A stretch of 10,982 nt of DNA, from NCBI GenBank assembly GCA_044326545.1, contig JBIRBM010000046.1, forward strand, positions 1-10,982, read 5' to 3'. Below are positions 1 to 6,034 of the stretch, piece after piece (the first letter of the stretch is position 1; each line of letters begins with the position of its first letter). The DNA is from JANWJE01 sp044326545. Its GTDB lineage: Bacteria > Chlamydiota > Chlamydiia > Chlamydiales > Parachlamydiaceae. The translations under genes were made by a program, and so were the position numbers. The notes under the pieces are model-generated. The model worked only from the letters and a program-made list of their open reading frames with translations. It did not search any database and was not told the origin of the DNA.

Positions 1-94
1 TCTTGTTTTTTTATTAAGAGCACTTTTTTACGAAAATCAATCGAGTATGTCATTTAGAAATCATGGGAAAAATTTTAGGTTGCTTATACTATAA

Positions 95-508
95 CTAATT
101 TATAATATTTTGGCTATATTTGGTGCTGTTTGCCCAAGAACTAATCAAAGTGTTGGTCTGGTAATTCCTGCAGCCAATTCCCATGCTATGGTTATCCACT
201 TAGAAGAAATTTCCAACAATATCCCTAAGGATCGTGATGGAGTTGTTGTGTTGGATGGTGCTGCTTGGCATAAAGCGAAAAAAATTCAAGGATTCAACAA
301 TTTGAGCGTGCTTGTATGACCTCCTGCTTCACCCGAATTAAATCGTGTAGAACAAATATGGCAGCAATTGCGAGATAATTGGTTAGCAAATCGATGCTAC
401 GATGGATATGAAGCAATTTTAGATGCTTGTTGCCATGCTTGGAATTGGTTTGTTGATTTACCGGGAAAAATTAACCGGCTCTGCTCCGGATCGTGGGCTA
501 ATTTATGA
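95..508 (+). pseudogene. IS630-family transposase remnant, 5'-truncated, internal stop
   Basis: The frame is open from 95 and reads through a single internal TGA at 317-319 to a stop at 506-508. The translation has IS630 DDE hallmarks: a segment starting FGAVCP near 116, the second catalytic aspartate in VVLDGAAWHKAK (about 244-280), and the catalytic glutamate in PPASPELNRVEQIW just after the internal stop. The N-terminal helix-turn-helix region and the first catalytic Asp are missing, since the frame closes at 92-94. The TGA lies where IS630 proteins continue into the PPxSPELN motif, so it is a nonsense mutation in a dead element. The right edge near 528 ends at a TA dinucleotide next to an IS5 remnant, which fits IS630 insertion at TA. 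Family identification is secure; element ends are approximate. Confidence 0.85.
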
Positions 509-529
509 TTTTAATTTTGGGAAATGGTA

Positions 530-931
530 TAATTTCGTGTTGAGCCCCCTTTTGTACGACCCATATCTTGGCTTCCGCCTTTTGCTCCAGTCGCATGAGG
601 GTGTATTTTAATATGGCTAGTATCAATCATAAGCCACTCAAAATCAGGGTTGCTGAACAATCTTTCAAGAAGTGATTCCCATATTCCTTTGTCCCGCCAA
701 CGACAAAAACGGCGATGCGTGTTTTTCCAATCACCATAATCAGGTGGCAGGTCGCGCCAAGGAGCACCGGTCCGAAGAATCCAAAATATAGCGTTTATAA
801 ATAGTCGATTGTCTTTAGCTTCCCTTCCCCAAACTCCTTTTCTTCCGGGTAGGTGGGGCTCTAAGAGATTCCAAACTTGATCTGATATGTCACATGGCGT
901 CGATGGGATTCTTTCATAAATTTTCCTGCAT
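530..931 (-). pseudogene. IS5-family transposase remnant (N-terminal half)
   Basis: The reverse strand reads as the N-terminal portion of an IS5-family (ISL2/IS1031-like) transposase. In order it shows KIYERIPSTPCDISDQVW, LLEPHLPGRKG, a segment ending RTGAPWRDLPPDYGDW, RRFCRWRDKGIWE, and the first catalytic Asp in FEWLMIDTSHIKIHPHATGA. Near 540 the frame loses one base: NTKL, expected after KGG, appears in the neighbouring frame. All homology then stops at about 530, where the IS630 remnant begins. No in-frame ATG is seen at the 5' end. The element's outer end probably lies near 995-1005, where the sequence ends in an AGGGCTATTTTGACC-like stretch on the reverse strand. The C-terminal catalytic half is absent, so it cannot be active. 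Confidence 0.85.
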
Positions 932-1036
932 TTTTTCTTAAAAAAATAGTAGAAAAGTTTAATTTTGTCATCTCATGACGACACTATCTAGAATAGGTCA
1001 AAATAGCCCTAATCAGATTTTGCGTAAGGTGAGTGT

Positions 1037-1909
1037 TTAAGATGAAAGTTGCTTAAGAACCTTTTCGGTCTCTTGAATGGCTTGTTGAGTGAATGTTTGT
1101 ATTTTGCATTCACGAGCGGCGTTATGCCATGCTCTTCGTGTTAAATCAAGCTCTTTTTTAAAATGAGTGTTTAATGTTTTTTTGATTGTATCGGATTTGA
1201 AACTTTTGATGTTTTGATTTTGAACATTTGTGAGCGATGCGAGAATATGTTGAGGCGATGCCTTTTCTTTATATTGCCTCATTTTTGTAAGCGATTCGAG
1301 AATTTCTTTTTCCAAAATATAAAGATATGCGCGTTCTTTTTCATTTTGCTTAGCTTCTTCTAGTTGAAACCGGATATCGTCGATTTTTTGTGTGATGAAA
1401 GGCTCTGCCGCTTCTGGATCGTCAGGCAGCTTGAGATAAAACTCAAGAATATCTTGATAAAGAGGGTATGCATCCTCTTTTTGAAACCGCGATAATTCTT
1501 TCAGCTCATCTAAATGAGCGGTTTTTTCTCTGATAAGAGCTGAGCGTTTAGTCTGTTCTTCTGCTTTCGACGCAATTTTATTGAATTCCGTCAGCATTTG
1601 CCCCGAGCTGATCCGGCGGCCTAAAAAATTCAGGATGCTTTTGACAATTCGGATGATCACATTGGATTGTCTCTTTAATTTTTTATTATTGAACGTGTTA
1701 ACAGATCGCTTTTTTACATTTTTCAATACACTTTCTAATTCTTTGCTGTTGATCTCTTGAATTTTCGATGACTCTCCTTCGTCAATCAGTGATTTTAACA
1801 CAATGAGAGTGAGATTCCTCTCTTTCTGATTCATCTGTTTAAAGTTTTGCTCAGGGGTCTTCTTGATTTCTTCATAAAGAGACCGCTTTAAACGAAAGAT
1901 GTTGTTCAT
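1037..1909 (-). CDS. Unrecognised coiled-coil-rich protein, 290 aa
   Basis: I do not recognise a family. The predicted product starts MNNIFRLKRSLYEEI. It is very rich in Lys, Glu, Gln and Leu, with no signal peptide or convincing membrane span. A charged helical region (about residues 1-75) is followed by a basic, slightly hydrophobic patch, VIIRIVKSILNFLGRR (about 84-99), and then long heptad-like helices (about 110-225) such as QLEEAKQNEKERAYLYILEKE. The C-terminus is also helical. The start codon has only a weak purine-rich stretch (GATTGGA) upstream. The gene stands alone between two IS graveyards, close to the IS5 remnant on its 3' side and a MITE-like element on its 5' side. The intact 290-codon frame argues it is expressed or recently acquired. 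A structural or secreted host-interaction protein is possible, but that is speculation. Confidence 0.75.
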   Translation of the reverse strand: MNNIFRLKRSLYEEIKKTPEQNFKQMNQKERNLTLIVLKSLIDEGESSKIQEINSKELESVLKNVKKRSVNTFNNKKLKRQSNVIIRIVKSILNFLGRRISSGQMLTEFNKIASKAEEQTKRSALIREKTAHLDELKELSRFQKEDAYPLYQDILEFYLKLPDDPEAAEPFITQKIDDIRFQLEEAKQNEKERAYLYILEKEILESLTKMRQYKEKASPQHILASLTNVQNQNIKSFKSDTIKKTLNTHFKKELDLTRRAWHNAARECKIQTFTQQAIQETEKVLKQLSS

Positions 1910-1951
1910 AATCCAATCTTTTGTTTTTGAATGAAAATGTGTAAGATTTTT

Positions 1952-1980
1952 ATCTTAAGATTAGGGCGTGTTGTCATCAA
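1952..1980 (-). promoter_or_regulatory. Candidate promoter of the 290-aa gene
   Basis: On the reverse strand TTGATG (1980-1975) and TAAGAT (1957-1952) are separated by 17 bp, giving a plausible sigma-66/70-type promoter with a leader of about 36 nt to the start at 1909. The -35 hexamer lies inside the terminal repeat of the mini-element at 1963-2068. The -10 lies in a 6-bp inverted repeat (1942-1947 with 1952-1957, 4-nt spacer), which could be an operator or may be chance. Each hexamer matches consensus at only four of six bases. Confidence 0.35.
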
Positions 1981-2068
1981 TTGCTCAACATGATTTCTGA
2001 AGTGATCTCAAGATCCGGTTGGAAAGAACTTGAATAAAGGTTGATGATCAATTGATGACACCCCCTCA
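1963..2068. repeat. MITE-like mini-element with imperfect terminal inverted repeats
   Basis: The left end reads AGGGCGTG-TTG-TCATCAATTG (1963-1983). The right end, on the opposite strand from 2067 inward, reads AGGGGGTGTCATCAATTG followed by ATCA. Apart from a 3-nt insertion and one substitution the termini match over about 18 bases, with weaker similarity further in. The roughly 65-bp interior has no coding potential. No clear target duplication was found. This is the structure expected of a short non-autonomous element or of two closely spaced IS ends left by deletion. Confidence 0.5.
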
Positions 2069-2098
2069 TTTTAGCAGGAAATCATTAATTTTTTACTA

Positions 2099-2310
2099 AG
2101 AGTTTGTCTTAAAACCTAAAATAAAGTCGTCATCCGCTTTAATATTAAAGGAATCATAGAAAGGTAAAATCCAGTTTTCACTTGTAGTTGGCAAATATTC
2201 ATATTCTTTGCAAAGTCTTCTACAACGTTTAATCCAAGCAAAAGTTTTTTCAACAATCCACCTTTTAGGTAATACTTTGAAGCCACTATCTACTATCTTT
2301 GATAGATCTA
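2099..2310 (-). pseudogene. IS5-family transposase remnant, 3' end (copy 1)
   Basis: The reverse strand encodes the C-terminal end of an IS5-type transposase: GFKVLPKRWIVEKTFAWIKR, then a CRRLCKEYEYLPTTSENW stretch. The KRWIVExTFAW block holds the catalytic Glu of this group. After SENW one extra T in a T-run shifts the frame. In the shifted frame the expected ending LSMIPLILKRMTTLF and the stop at 2118-2116 are recovered. The element terminus appears to be GAGTTTGTCTTAAAACC at about 2099-2115. The upstream part is cut at 2311, where an IS256-type end begins. Everything from 2099 to 2169 recurs inverted at 2727-2796. Confidence 0.85.
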
Positions 2311-2541
2311 GGAGATATTGTCAAATGTTGTGTCTCAAGCGCATTCTCATTTCAAAATATTAGGCAACTTTTTCCTTTACTTCTTGACCATCTTTGAATT
2401 TTATCCCTTGAACAATTTTAGATATCAGTTCATGCCCTCTTAATTTCCTCCAATGCTTTTGTGCTGATATTCCAAGCTTGTACACCATCGAGAGTGTTGC
2501 AATACGAGATCCACATCCTTTTGTCTTTTGAGATCTATGTC
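2311..2541 (-). pseudogene. IS256-family (Mutator-type) transposase remnant, 3' end
   Basis: The reverse strand reads HRSQKTKGCGSRIATLSMVY, then KLGISAQKHWRKLRGHELIS and a short tail to a TAA at 2362-2360. This is the C-terminal pattern of IS256-family transposases (MVFKLxxxAxKxWRRLRG). The sequence beyond the stop ends in GGAGATATTGTCAAATGTTG plus TGTCTC (2311-2336), resembling an IS256 terminal repeat, directly at the junction with the IS5 remnant. The 5' two thirds, with the DDE residues, are gone. At 2542 the sequence switches to an IS3-like terminus, suggesting that a later insertion truncated this copy. Confidence 0.8.
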
Positions 2542-2576
2542 TGTAATGGACCCCGTTTTTTAGACCACCAGTTAAG
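2542..2576. mobile_element. IS3-like insertion sequence terminus
   Basis: TGTAATGGACCCCGTTTTTT followed by AGACCACCAG starts exactly where the IS256 coding remnant stops. It has the TG...GGACCCCG-T-run form of many IS3-family inverted repeats. No transposase of this family is left beside it, so it is a solo end. The assignment rests on the terminal sequence only. Confidence 0.45.
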
Positions 2577-2607
2577 CTAGTTTTTGGCTATAATTTCTGC
2601 ACCATAA

Positions 2608-2668
2608 AAACCTGAGTTTGGAGTTTATCTAATTGACAAGCAATTAGATAAACTCCAAACTCAGGTTT
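2608..2668. repeat. Perfect 28-bp inverted repeat with 5-nt spacer
   Basis: Positions 2608-2635 are exactly reverse-complementary to 2641-2668, around the spacer ACAAG. Pairing stops abruptly on the outer side (A2607 against C2669). No T-run follows on either strand, so it is a poor intrinsic terminator. It lies between the IS3-like terminus and the second IS5 3' end. It most likely records an inverted duplication during IS rearrangement. Confidence 0.9.
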
Positions 2669-2726
2669 CTAGGATTTTTGCATCGATTGGTTTGCGTCGT
2701 GACATAATGATGGTGTCTCCAGGGCG

Positions 2727-2796
2727 ATTTACCTTTCTATGATTCGTTTAATATTAAAGCGGATGACGACTTTATTTTAGGTTTTAAGACAAGCTC
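2727..2796 (+). pseudogene. IS5-family transposase 3' end (copy 2, inverted relative to copy 1)
   Basis: The frame IYLSMIRLILKRMTTLF ends at TAG (2778-2780). It is followed by GGTTTTAAGACAAGCTC, the same terminus as copy 1 on the opposite strand. Compared with copy 1 it lacks the extra T and keeps CGT where copy 1 has CCT, so it preserves the more ancestral ending. Only the last 17 or so codons and the terminal repeat survive. With copy 1 it brackets the remnants at 2170-2726, as in a collapsed composite element. Confidence 0.8.
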
Positions 2797-2890
2797 TTAA
2801 ATCGAATTTAAATATGATTTATCGAGATGGTATGAGATCAATCAGGTGAATGATGTCTCCTTAATGAAAGATCATTTGCAGATGAAGAGG

Positions 2891-2905
2891 GAGACCAAAG
2901 GTCTC
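2891..2905 (-). terminator. Short hairpin downstream of the lipoprotein gene
   Basis: GAGACC (2891-2896) and GGTCTC (2900-2905) form a 6-bp stem with an AAA loop, about 30 nt past the stop of the minus-strand lipoprotein gene. There is no proper U-tract on the reverse strand (CCTCTTCATC follows), so the terminator reading is weak. Confidence 0.25.
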
Positions 2906-2934
2906 ACATTAACTTGGAGGTTCAAAGCCTGCCG

Positions 2935-3240
2935 CTAATTGACACATCTCTTGTCAATCACTTTACCCTCCTTGACCACTAAAAGATAAGTATGTTGTGC
3001 ATCTTGATTGGGTCCAATCTGGATTCGCTCGATGTAATAATATGTCTGAACTTCTCCTTCTGATTTGATTCGATAAGGAGCTCCCGCTTCTGCTTCTACC
3101 TGTTCGACAGAAGCTCCGATTGGGATCGCTGCGAAGGCCTTCTGGTTCATAGTTGAACTCAATAGGGTACAGGAAGAGAGGCATAAGCTGCTGATTAATA
3201 GAAGAGCATGATCTTTCAGATATTTAGGGCGTGTCATCAT
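2935..3240 (-). CDS. Small lipoprotein with BamE/SmpA-like domain
   Basis: The predicted product has 101 residues. The N-terminus has basic residues (MMTRPKYLKD), a hydrophobic core and the lipobox L-S-S-C with Cys24, so it should be lipidated and membrane-anchored. The mature part (about 36-101) has the BamE/SmpA/OmlA-like pattern of IPIGASVEQVEAEAGAPY, then a YYYIERIQIG strand, then LLVVKEGKVIDKRC. In that family such domains help outer-membrane protein assembly; that role is inferred here. I chose ATG 3240-3238 because AGGA precedes it at proper spacing. A TTG at 3273 would extend the frame by 11 residues but has a poorer context. The gene lies 63 bp downstream of the 145-aa gene on the same strand and may be co-transcribed. 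A motif like the mini-element terminus overlaps its first codons. Confidence 0.75.
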   Translation of the reverse strand: MMTRPKYLKDHALLLISSLCLSSCTLLSSTMNQKAFAAIPIGASVEQVEAEAGAPYRIKSEGEVQTYYYIERIQIGPNQDAQHTYLLVVKEGKVIDKRCVN

Positions 3241-3303
3241 ATTTTTCGATTCCTGAGATTTTGATAGAGCCAAAAGGCTGAAAAAAGATCAAAACAGTGT
3301 TTT

Positions 3304-3741
3304 TTAAATGCTCTTGGACCAAATCAGCCCTTCAATTCTTGTCTGATACTCATCTGGAGCGCCATATTCAGCGTGAAAAAAGTAATTGCCATTTTTTTGT
3401 TTTTCATAGATCTCAAAACCCTCAAAATTCGATTGAGTGTGATACATCCATTTAATCGTAAGATCATTCAAAACGCCTTGGCCTATCACTGACCCTACTA
3501 AGTGATTTTCAAGGAAAACTCCAAAAGTCGTTGAAACGATCTCTTTAAAGGTAAAACAATTGATCATTCTCTCTTCCATCCCCTCGATTTCGACGATTTG
3601 TGTCGCAGTCATCACCCCTTCAGTTTGCTCTTTAATTTCCCATTTTGTGAAAAATGTTAAACATTCGGGAGAAACGGTTAAGGTGATCTTTCCTTCGCCT
3701 AGCCAAACTCCTGAGTTGAAAATGAAAGTGTGATTCATCAT
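3304..3741 (-). CDS. Conserved-looking hypothetical protein, 145 aa
   Basis: I do not recognise a named family. From the tandem ATGs at 3741/3738 the product starts MMNHTFIFNSGVWLGEGKIT and ends EYQTRIEGLIWSKSI. It has no signal peptide or membrane span. The alternating short strands, starting with a GVWLGEGKITL motif and ending with aromatic-rich strands, suggest a compact all-beta, lipocalin-like fold. The frame extends upstream to 3819, but GGATAG ahead of 3741 and the MNHTF start favour the shorter form. The gene lies between rodA and a lipoprotein gene on the same strand and may correspond to the uncharacterised gene near birA/rodA in Chlamydia (CT724 region). That link is positional memory, not alignment. 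A MITE now separates it from rodA, so it may need its own promoter. Confidence 0.7.
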   Translation of the reverse strand: MMNHTFIFNSGVWLGEGKITLTVSPECLTFFTKWEIKEQTEGVMTATQIVEIEGMEERMINCFTFKEIVSTTFGVFLENHLVGSVIGQGVLNDLTIKWMYHTQSNFEGFEIYEKQKNGNYFFHAEYGAPDEYQTRIEGLIWSKSI

Positions 3742-3825
3742 AACGCTATCCAAATAAAAATATTGGGTTAATTTCGGAAAAAATCGACAAACATGATGAT
3801 TGCCTGGCTGACAACGCAATTAAAA

Positions 3826-3988
3826 CCCACATTCCGCTAGTGGGCTGTTTTTTCTTCGATTTCTCGATTTTTGATCTGAATTTGACAAATTTTGAACAAT
3901 ATTTCATTTAATATTGCCGCAAAATTTGCAAATCCAGCTGAAAAAATGATAAATTCGAATCAAAAATAGCCGACTAGCGGAATGTGGG
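3826..3988. mobile_element. 163-bp foldback MITE with TTAAAA target-site duplication
   Basis: The ends read CCCACATTCCGCTAGTGGGC on the left and, on the opposite strand, CCCACATTCCGCTAGTCGGC on the right: 19 of 20 identical. They are flanked by direct repeats TTAAAA at 3820-3825 and 3989-3994. The interior continues the symmetry. CAAATTTTG (3886-3894) pairs with CAAAATTTG (3920-3928), and CAATATT (3897-3903) with AATATTG (3910-3916). A TTTTTGAT/ATCAAAAA pair lies further out. The unit can therefore fold into one long imperfect hairpin. It encodes nothing and must have been moved by a transposase supplied elsewhere. Its right duplication contains the rodA stop codon. Confidence 0.85.
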
Positions 3989-5125
3989 TTAAAACATAAA
4001 TCGCCTGCTGTAAATGCTTTGTAAAATTCCAAGGGCCATCATAGTGGATAAAATAGAGGATCCTCCATAAGTCACTAAAATTAACGGCACCCCTGTAATC
4101 GGTAAGAAGCCGGTCATCATTCCAATATTGACGAGAATATGCATCGCTAAATAAACAGCAACTCCTGCTGATAGAAGGCGGCCAAAAGGATCTTTTGCAA
4201 CAGCGGTGACCTGAAAACTAAAATAAATCAAAGCATAATAAAGGGCTAGGAGCAAAACTAATCCTAAAAATCCAAATTCTTCACCAAACGCTGGAAAAAC
4301 AGAATCTGTATAAGGAGCTGGCAACCATCCTCTTCCACTAAATTCGCTTTTGCGCCACCCGGTTCCAGTCAAACCTCCAAGGGCGATGGCTGTTGAGGCA
4401 GATTTTTGATGGTGGGTGGCCGGATCTAGGCGGTCAAATTGGTAGTCTTTGAGGACTTTGGTCGCATAAGGACGCAATGTCTCGTGGGGGAGGATGCCAA
4501 GAAAGATGAGGGCGACGACAATGAGGGCGCATCCTCCGAGAATCGACATCCACTTGACAATTGAAGGACGTAAATCCCCAAAATAAAACATCACGAGGGT
4601 TACCGGAAAAAGGACTAGAGCGGTCCCCAGGTCAGGCTGTTTCAAAATGAGAAGAAAGGGAATGCCGACAATAATTCCTGCATAAAAAGCGGTCCCCCAT
4701 GAAGAGGCGACTGAACGATGCCTTTCTAAAAACCAACTTAACGTAATCACCACAATAAATTTTGCGCACTCAGAGGGTTGAAAGCTCGCGTTGAGAATGG
4801 GAATGCGGTACCAACGATGGACACGTTGAATAGAATCGGTAAAAAATAATCCGACAAGCGAAAGGATCATCAGGACATATAAGATCCATGTCCACTCTCG
4901 CAATTTGTTATAGTCAAATCCGGCGCAAAAGAGGTAAACTCCAGAGCCTATGACAAACCATTGAATTTGAGTTTTAACGATCGGAGTGAAAAAGGTTTCA
5001 TCGGTGTTGTCAGATGACAGATCACCTGAAAAGGAAGAAATGACAAGCAAGCTGATGATCATCAGACTTAGAATAACAGGAATCACGCGAAAATCAAGGC
5101 GTGTCAGATAACGGGAACTCCACAT
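3989..5125 (-). CDS. rodA: SEDS peptidoglycan glycosyltransferase RodA
   Basis: This is a polytopic SEDS-family (RodA/FtsW/SpoVE) membrane protein of 378 residues with about ten hydrophobic spans. It polymerises lipid II into glycan strands with a class B PBP. Family hallmarks include QPSE (117-120), KQPDLGTA (162-169) and WLPAPYTDSVFPAFGEEFGF, in which Asp274 corresponds to the catalytic Asp of RodA. A C-terminal stretch GFLPITGVPL precedes a SYGGSS-like TYGGSS. The extracytoplasmic region with the FDRLDP motif is typical of RodA rather than FtsW. I start at ATG 5125 (MWSSRYLTRLDFRV), preceded by AAGG at good spacing. The longer frame to 5176 would overlap birA. The stop TAA lies in the target duplication of a MITE. 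birA is divergent, 25 bp away. Chlamydiae lack FtsZ, so RodA-type synthesis matters for division. Confidence 0.95.
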   Translation of the reverse strand: MWSSRYLTRLDFRVIPVILSLMIISLLVISSFSGDLSSDNTDETFFTPIVKTQIQWFVIGSGVYLFCAGFDYNKLREWTWILYVLMILSLVGLFFTDSIQRVHRWYRIPILNASFQPSECAKFIVVITLSWFLERHRSVASSWGTAFYAGIIVGIPFLLILKQPDLGTALVLFPVTLVMFYFGDLRPSIVKWMSILGGCALIVVALIFLGILPHETLRPYATKVLKDYQFDRLDPATHHQKSASTAIALGGLTGTGWRKSEFSGRGWLPAPYTDSVFPAFGEEFGFLGLVLLLALYYALIYFSFQVTAVAKDPFGRLLSAGVAVYLAMHILVNIGMMTGFLPITGVPLILVTYGGSSILSTMMALGILQSIYSRRFMF

Positions 5126-5150
5126 ATAGATTGACCTTAAGAGAGCAAAT

Positions 5151-5948
5151 ATGACTAAGAGCCAATACAATAGCAAGAAAACGGAGGATGCTCAAGCTAA
5201 AAGCGTTCAATTGATTAATTTAGCCAAGCACATCCACTTTAAACAGATCGATTCAACCAATACTTGGGCAAAATGCCATTTTCAACAATGGGCTCCAGAA
5301 GGAGTGACCCTTATTACAGCTGCGGAGCAGATGGGAGGGCGAGGACGATTTAAGCGTGAATGGGTCTCTCCTGCAAATCTCAACATTTATGCAAGTTTTT
5401 GTTTTTGGCTCGATGAAAAGAGAGAGGATGTCGGGTGTATTTCGCAGGTTTTAGCGATTGCTGCAGTCAAAACGATTGAATCTCAGGGGTTTCCCATCAC
5501 AATTAAATGGCCCAATGATTTGCTATTAAGAGGAAAAAAAATGGGGGGAATTCTATGTGAAACAATTGTTGAAGAAAAAAAGCGAGGGGTCGTGTGCGGG
5601 ATAGGGTTGAACGTCAATATGCCTTTAGACGCTCTTTGTCAAATTGACCGTCCCGCAACCTCTTTACTTGTTGAGGCAGGACGCGCATTTCAAGTGGCCG
5701 ATCTTTTGGTCAATTTGCAGGAGCGATTTTTGGAAGATTTAACTCTATTTTTAAGAGAGGGTTTTCTCCCTTTCTTCCCTCTTTTACACAAGTATTCGGC
5801 TTTAAAAAAGGGACAAATCGTCACTTTTCTCAATCATTTGACTAGGATAGAAGGGCAATTCGAGTGTTTGCGCCCCGATGGTTCTATTGAATTGCGTTTC
5901 TCTGATGGAAGTTTAAAAGTATTTTATTCGGGTGAAATTAATTATTAG
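5151..5948 (+). CDS. birA: Biotin--[acetyl-CoA-carboxylase] ligase
   Basis: The enzyme activates biotin as biotinyl-AMP and transfers it to the carboxyl carrier protein of acetyl-CoA carboxylase in the cytoplasm. The 265-aa product lacks the N-terminal helix-turn-helix of E. coli BirA, so it is a class I ligase without repressor function. Visible motifs are STNTWA (35-40), the biotin-binding loop GGRGRFKREWVSP (62-74), KWPND (119-123), GKKMGGILCE (128-137) with a probable catalytic Lys, and GIGLNVN (150-156). The last 50 or so residues, from KKGQIVTFLNH onward, form the SH3-like C-terminal domain. The ATG has AAGAGAG about 8 nt upstream. The first 30 residues are polar and poorly conserved-looking, so a later start (TTG near 5211) cannot be excluded. 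The promoter must overlap the 5' end of rodA. Confidence 0.93.
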   Translation: MTKSQYNSKKTEDAQAKSVQLINLAKHIHFKQIDSTNTWAKCHFQQWAPEGVTLITAAEQMGGRGRFKREWVSPANLNIYASFCFWLDEKREDVGCISQVLAIAAVKTIESQGFPITIKWPNDLLLRGKKMGGILCETIVEEKKRGVVCGIGLNVNMPLDALCQIDRPATSLLVEAGRAFQVADLLVNLQERFLEDLTLFLREGFLPFFPLLHKYSALKKGQIVTFLNHLTRIEGQFECLRPDGSIELRFSDGSLKVFYSGEINY

Positions 5949-5975
5949 CTAAATTTGCTTTAAAGTTGAATTTAA

Positions 5976-6004
5976 TTGATCTTTTTTGTTTTTTAAACTA
6001 AAAT
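5976..6004 (+). promoter_or_regulatory. Near-consensus promoter of the 6035 gene
   Basis: TTGATC (5976-5981) and TAAAAT (5999-6004) are separated by exactly 17 bp. A start near 6011 would give a leader of about 24 nt carrying AAGGAG (6023-6028), 6 nt before the ATG. Together these suggest strong, simple housekeeping expression. Confidence 0.65.
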
Positions 6005-6034
6005 TTTATCCTTATTGGTAATAAGGAGAGGTAA

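Noticed and set aside
423..611. 62-codon plus-strand frame in the first IS region
   Set aside because: It overlaps the IS630 C-terminus in another frame and the antisense IS5 remnant; its translation has no family resemblance.
2608..2744. Plus-strand open stretch reading through the right palindrome arm into the IS5 end
   Set aside because: It is about 45 codons with no start signal, and it crosses an IS junction; no recognisable protein.
2918..2938. GGAGGTTCAAAGCCTGCC stretch resembling a tRNA T-arm
   Set aside because: Only three base pairs form around the TTCAAAG loop, and no acceptor or anticodon arm is found upstream.
2963..3184. 73-codon minus-strand frame overlapping the lipoprotein
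   Set aside because: It is another frame of the same region and lacks the lipobox and BamE-like pattern seen in the chosen frame.
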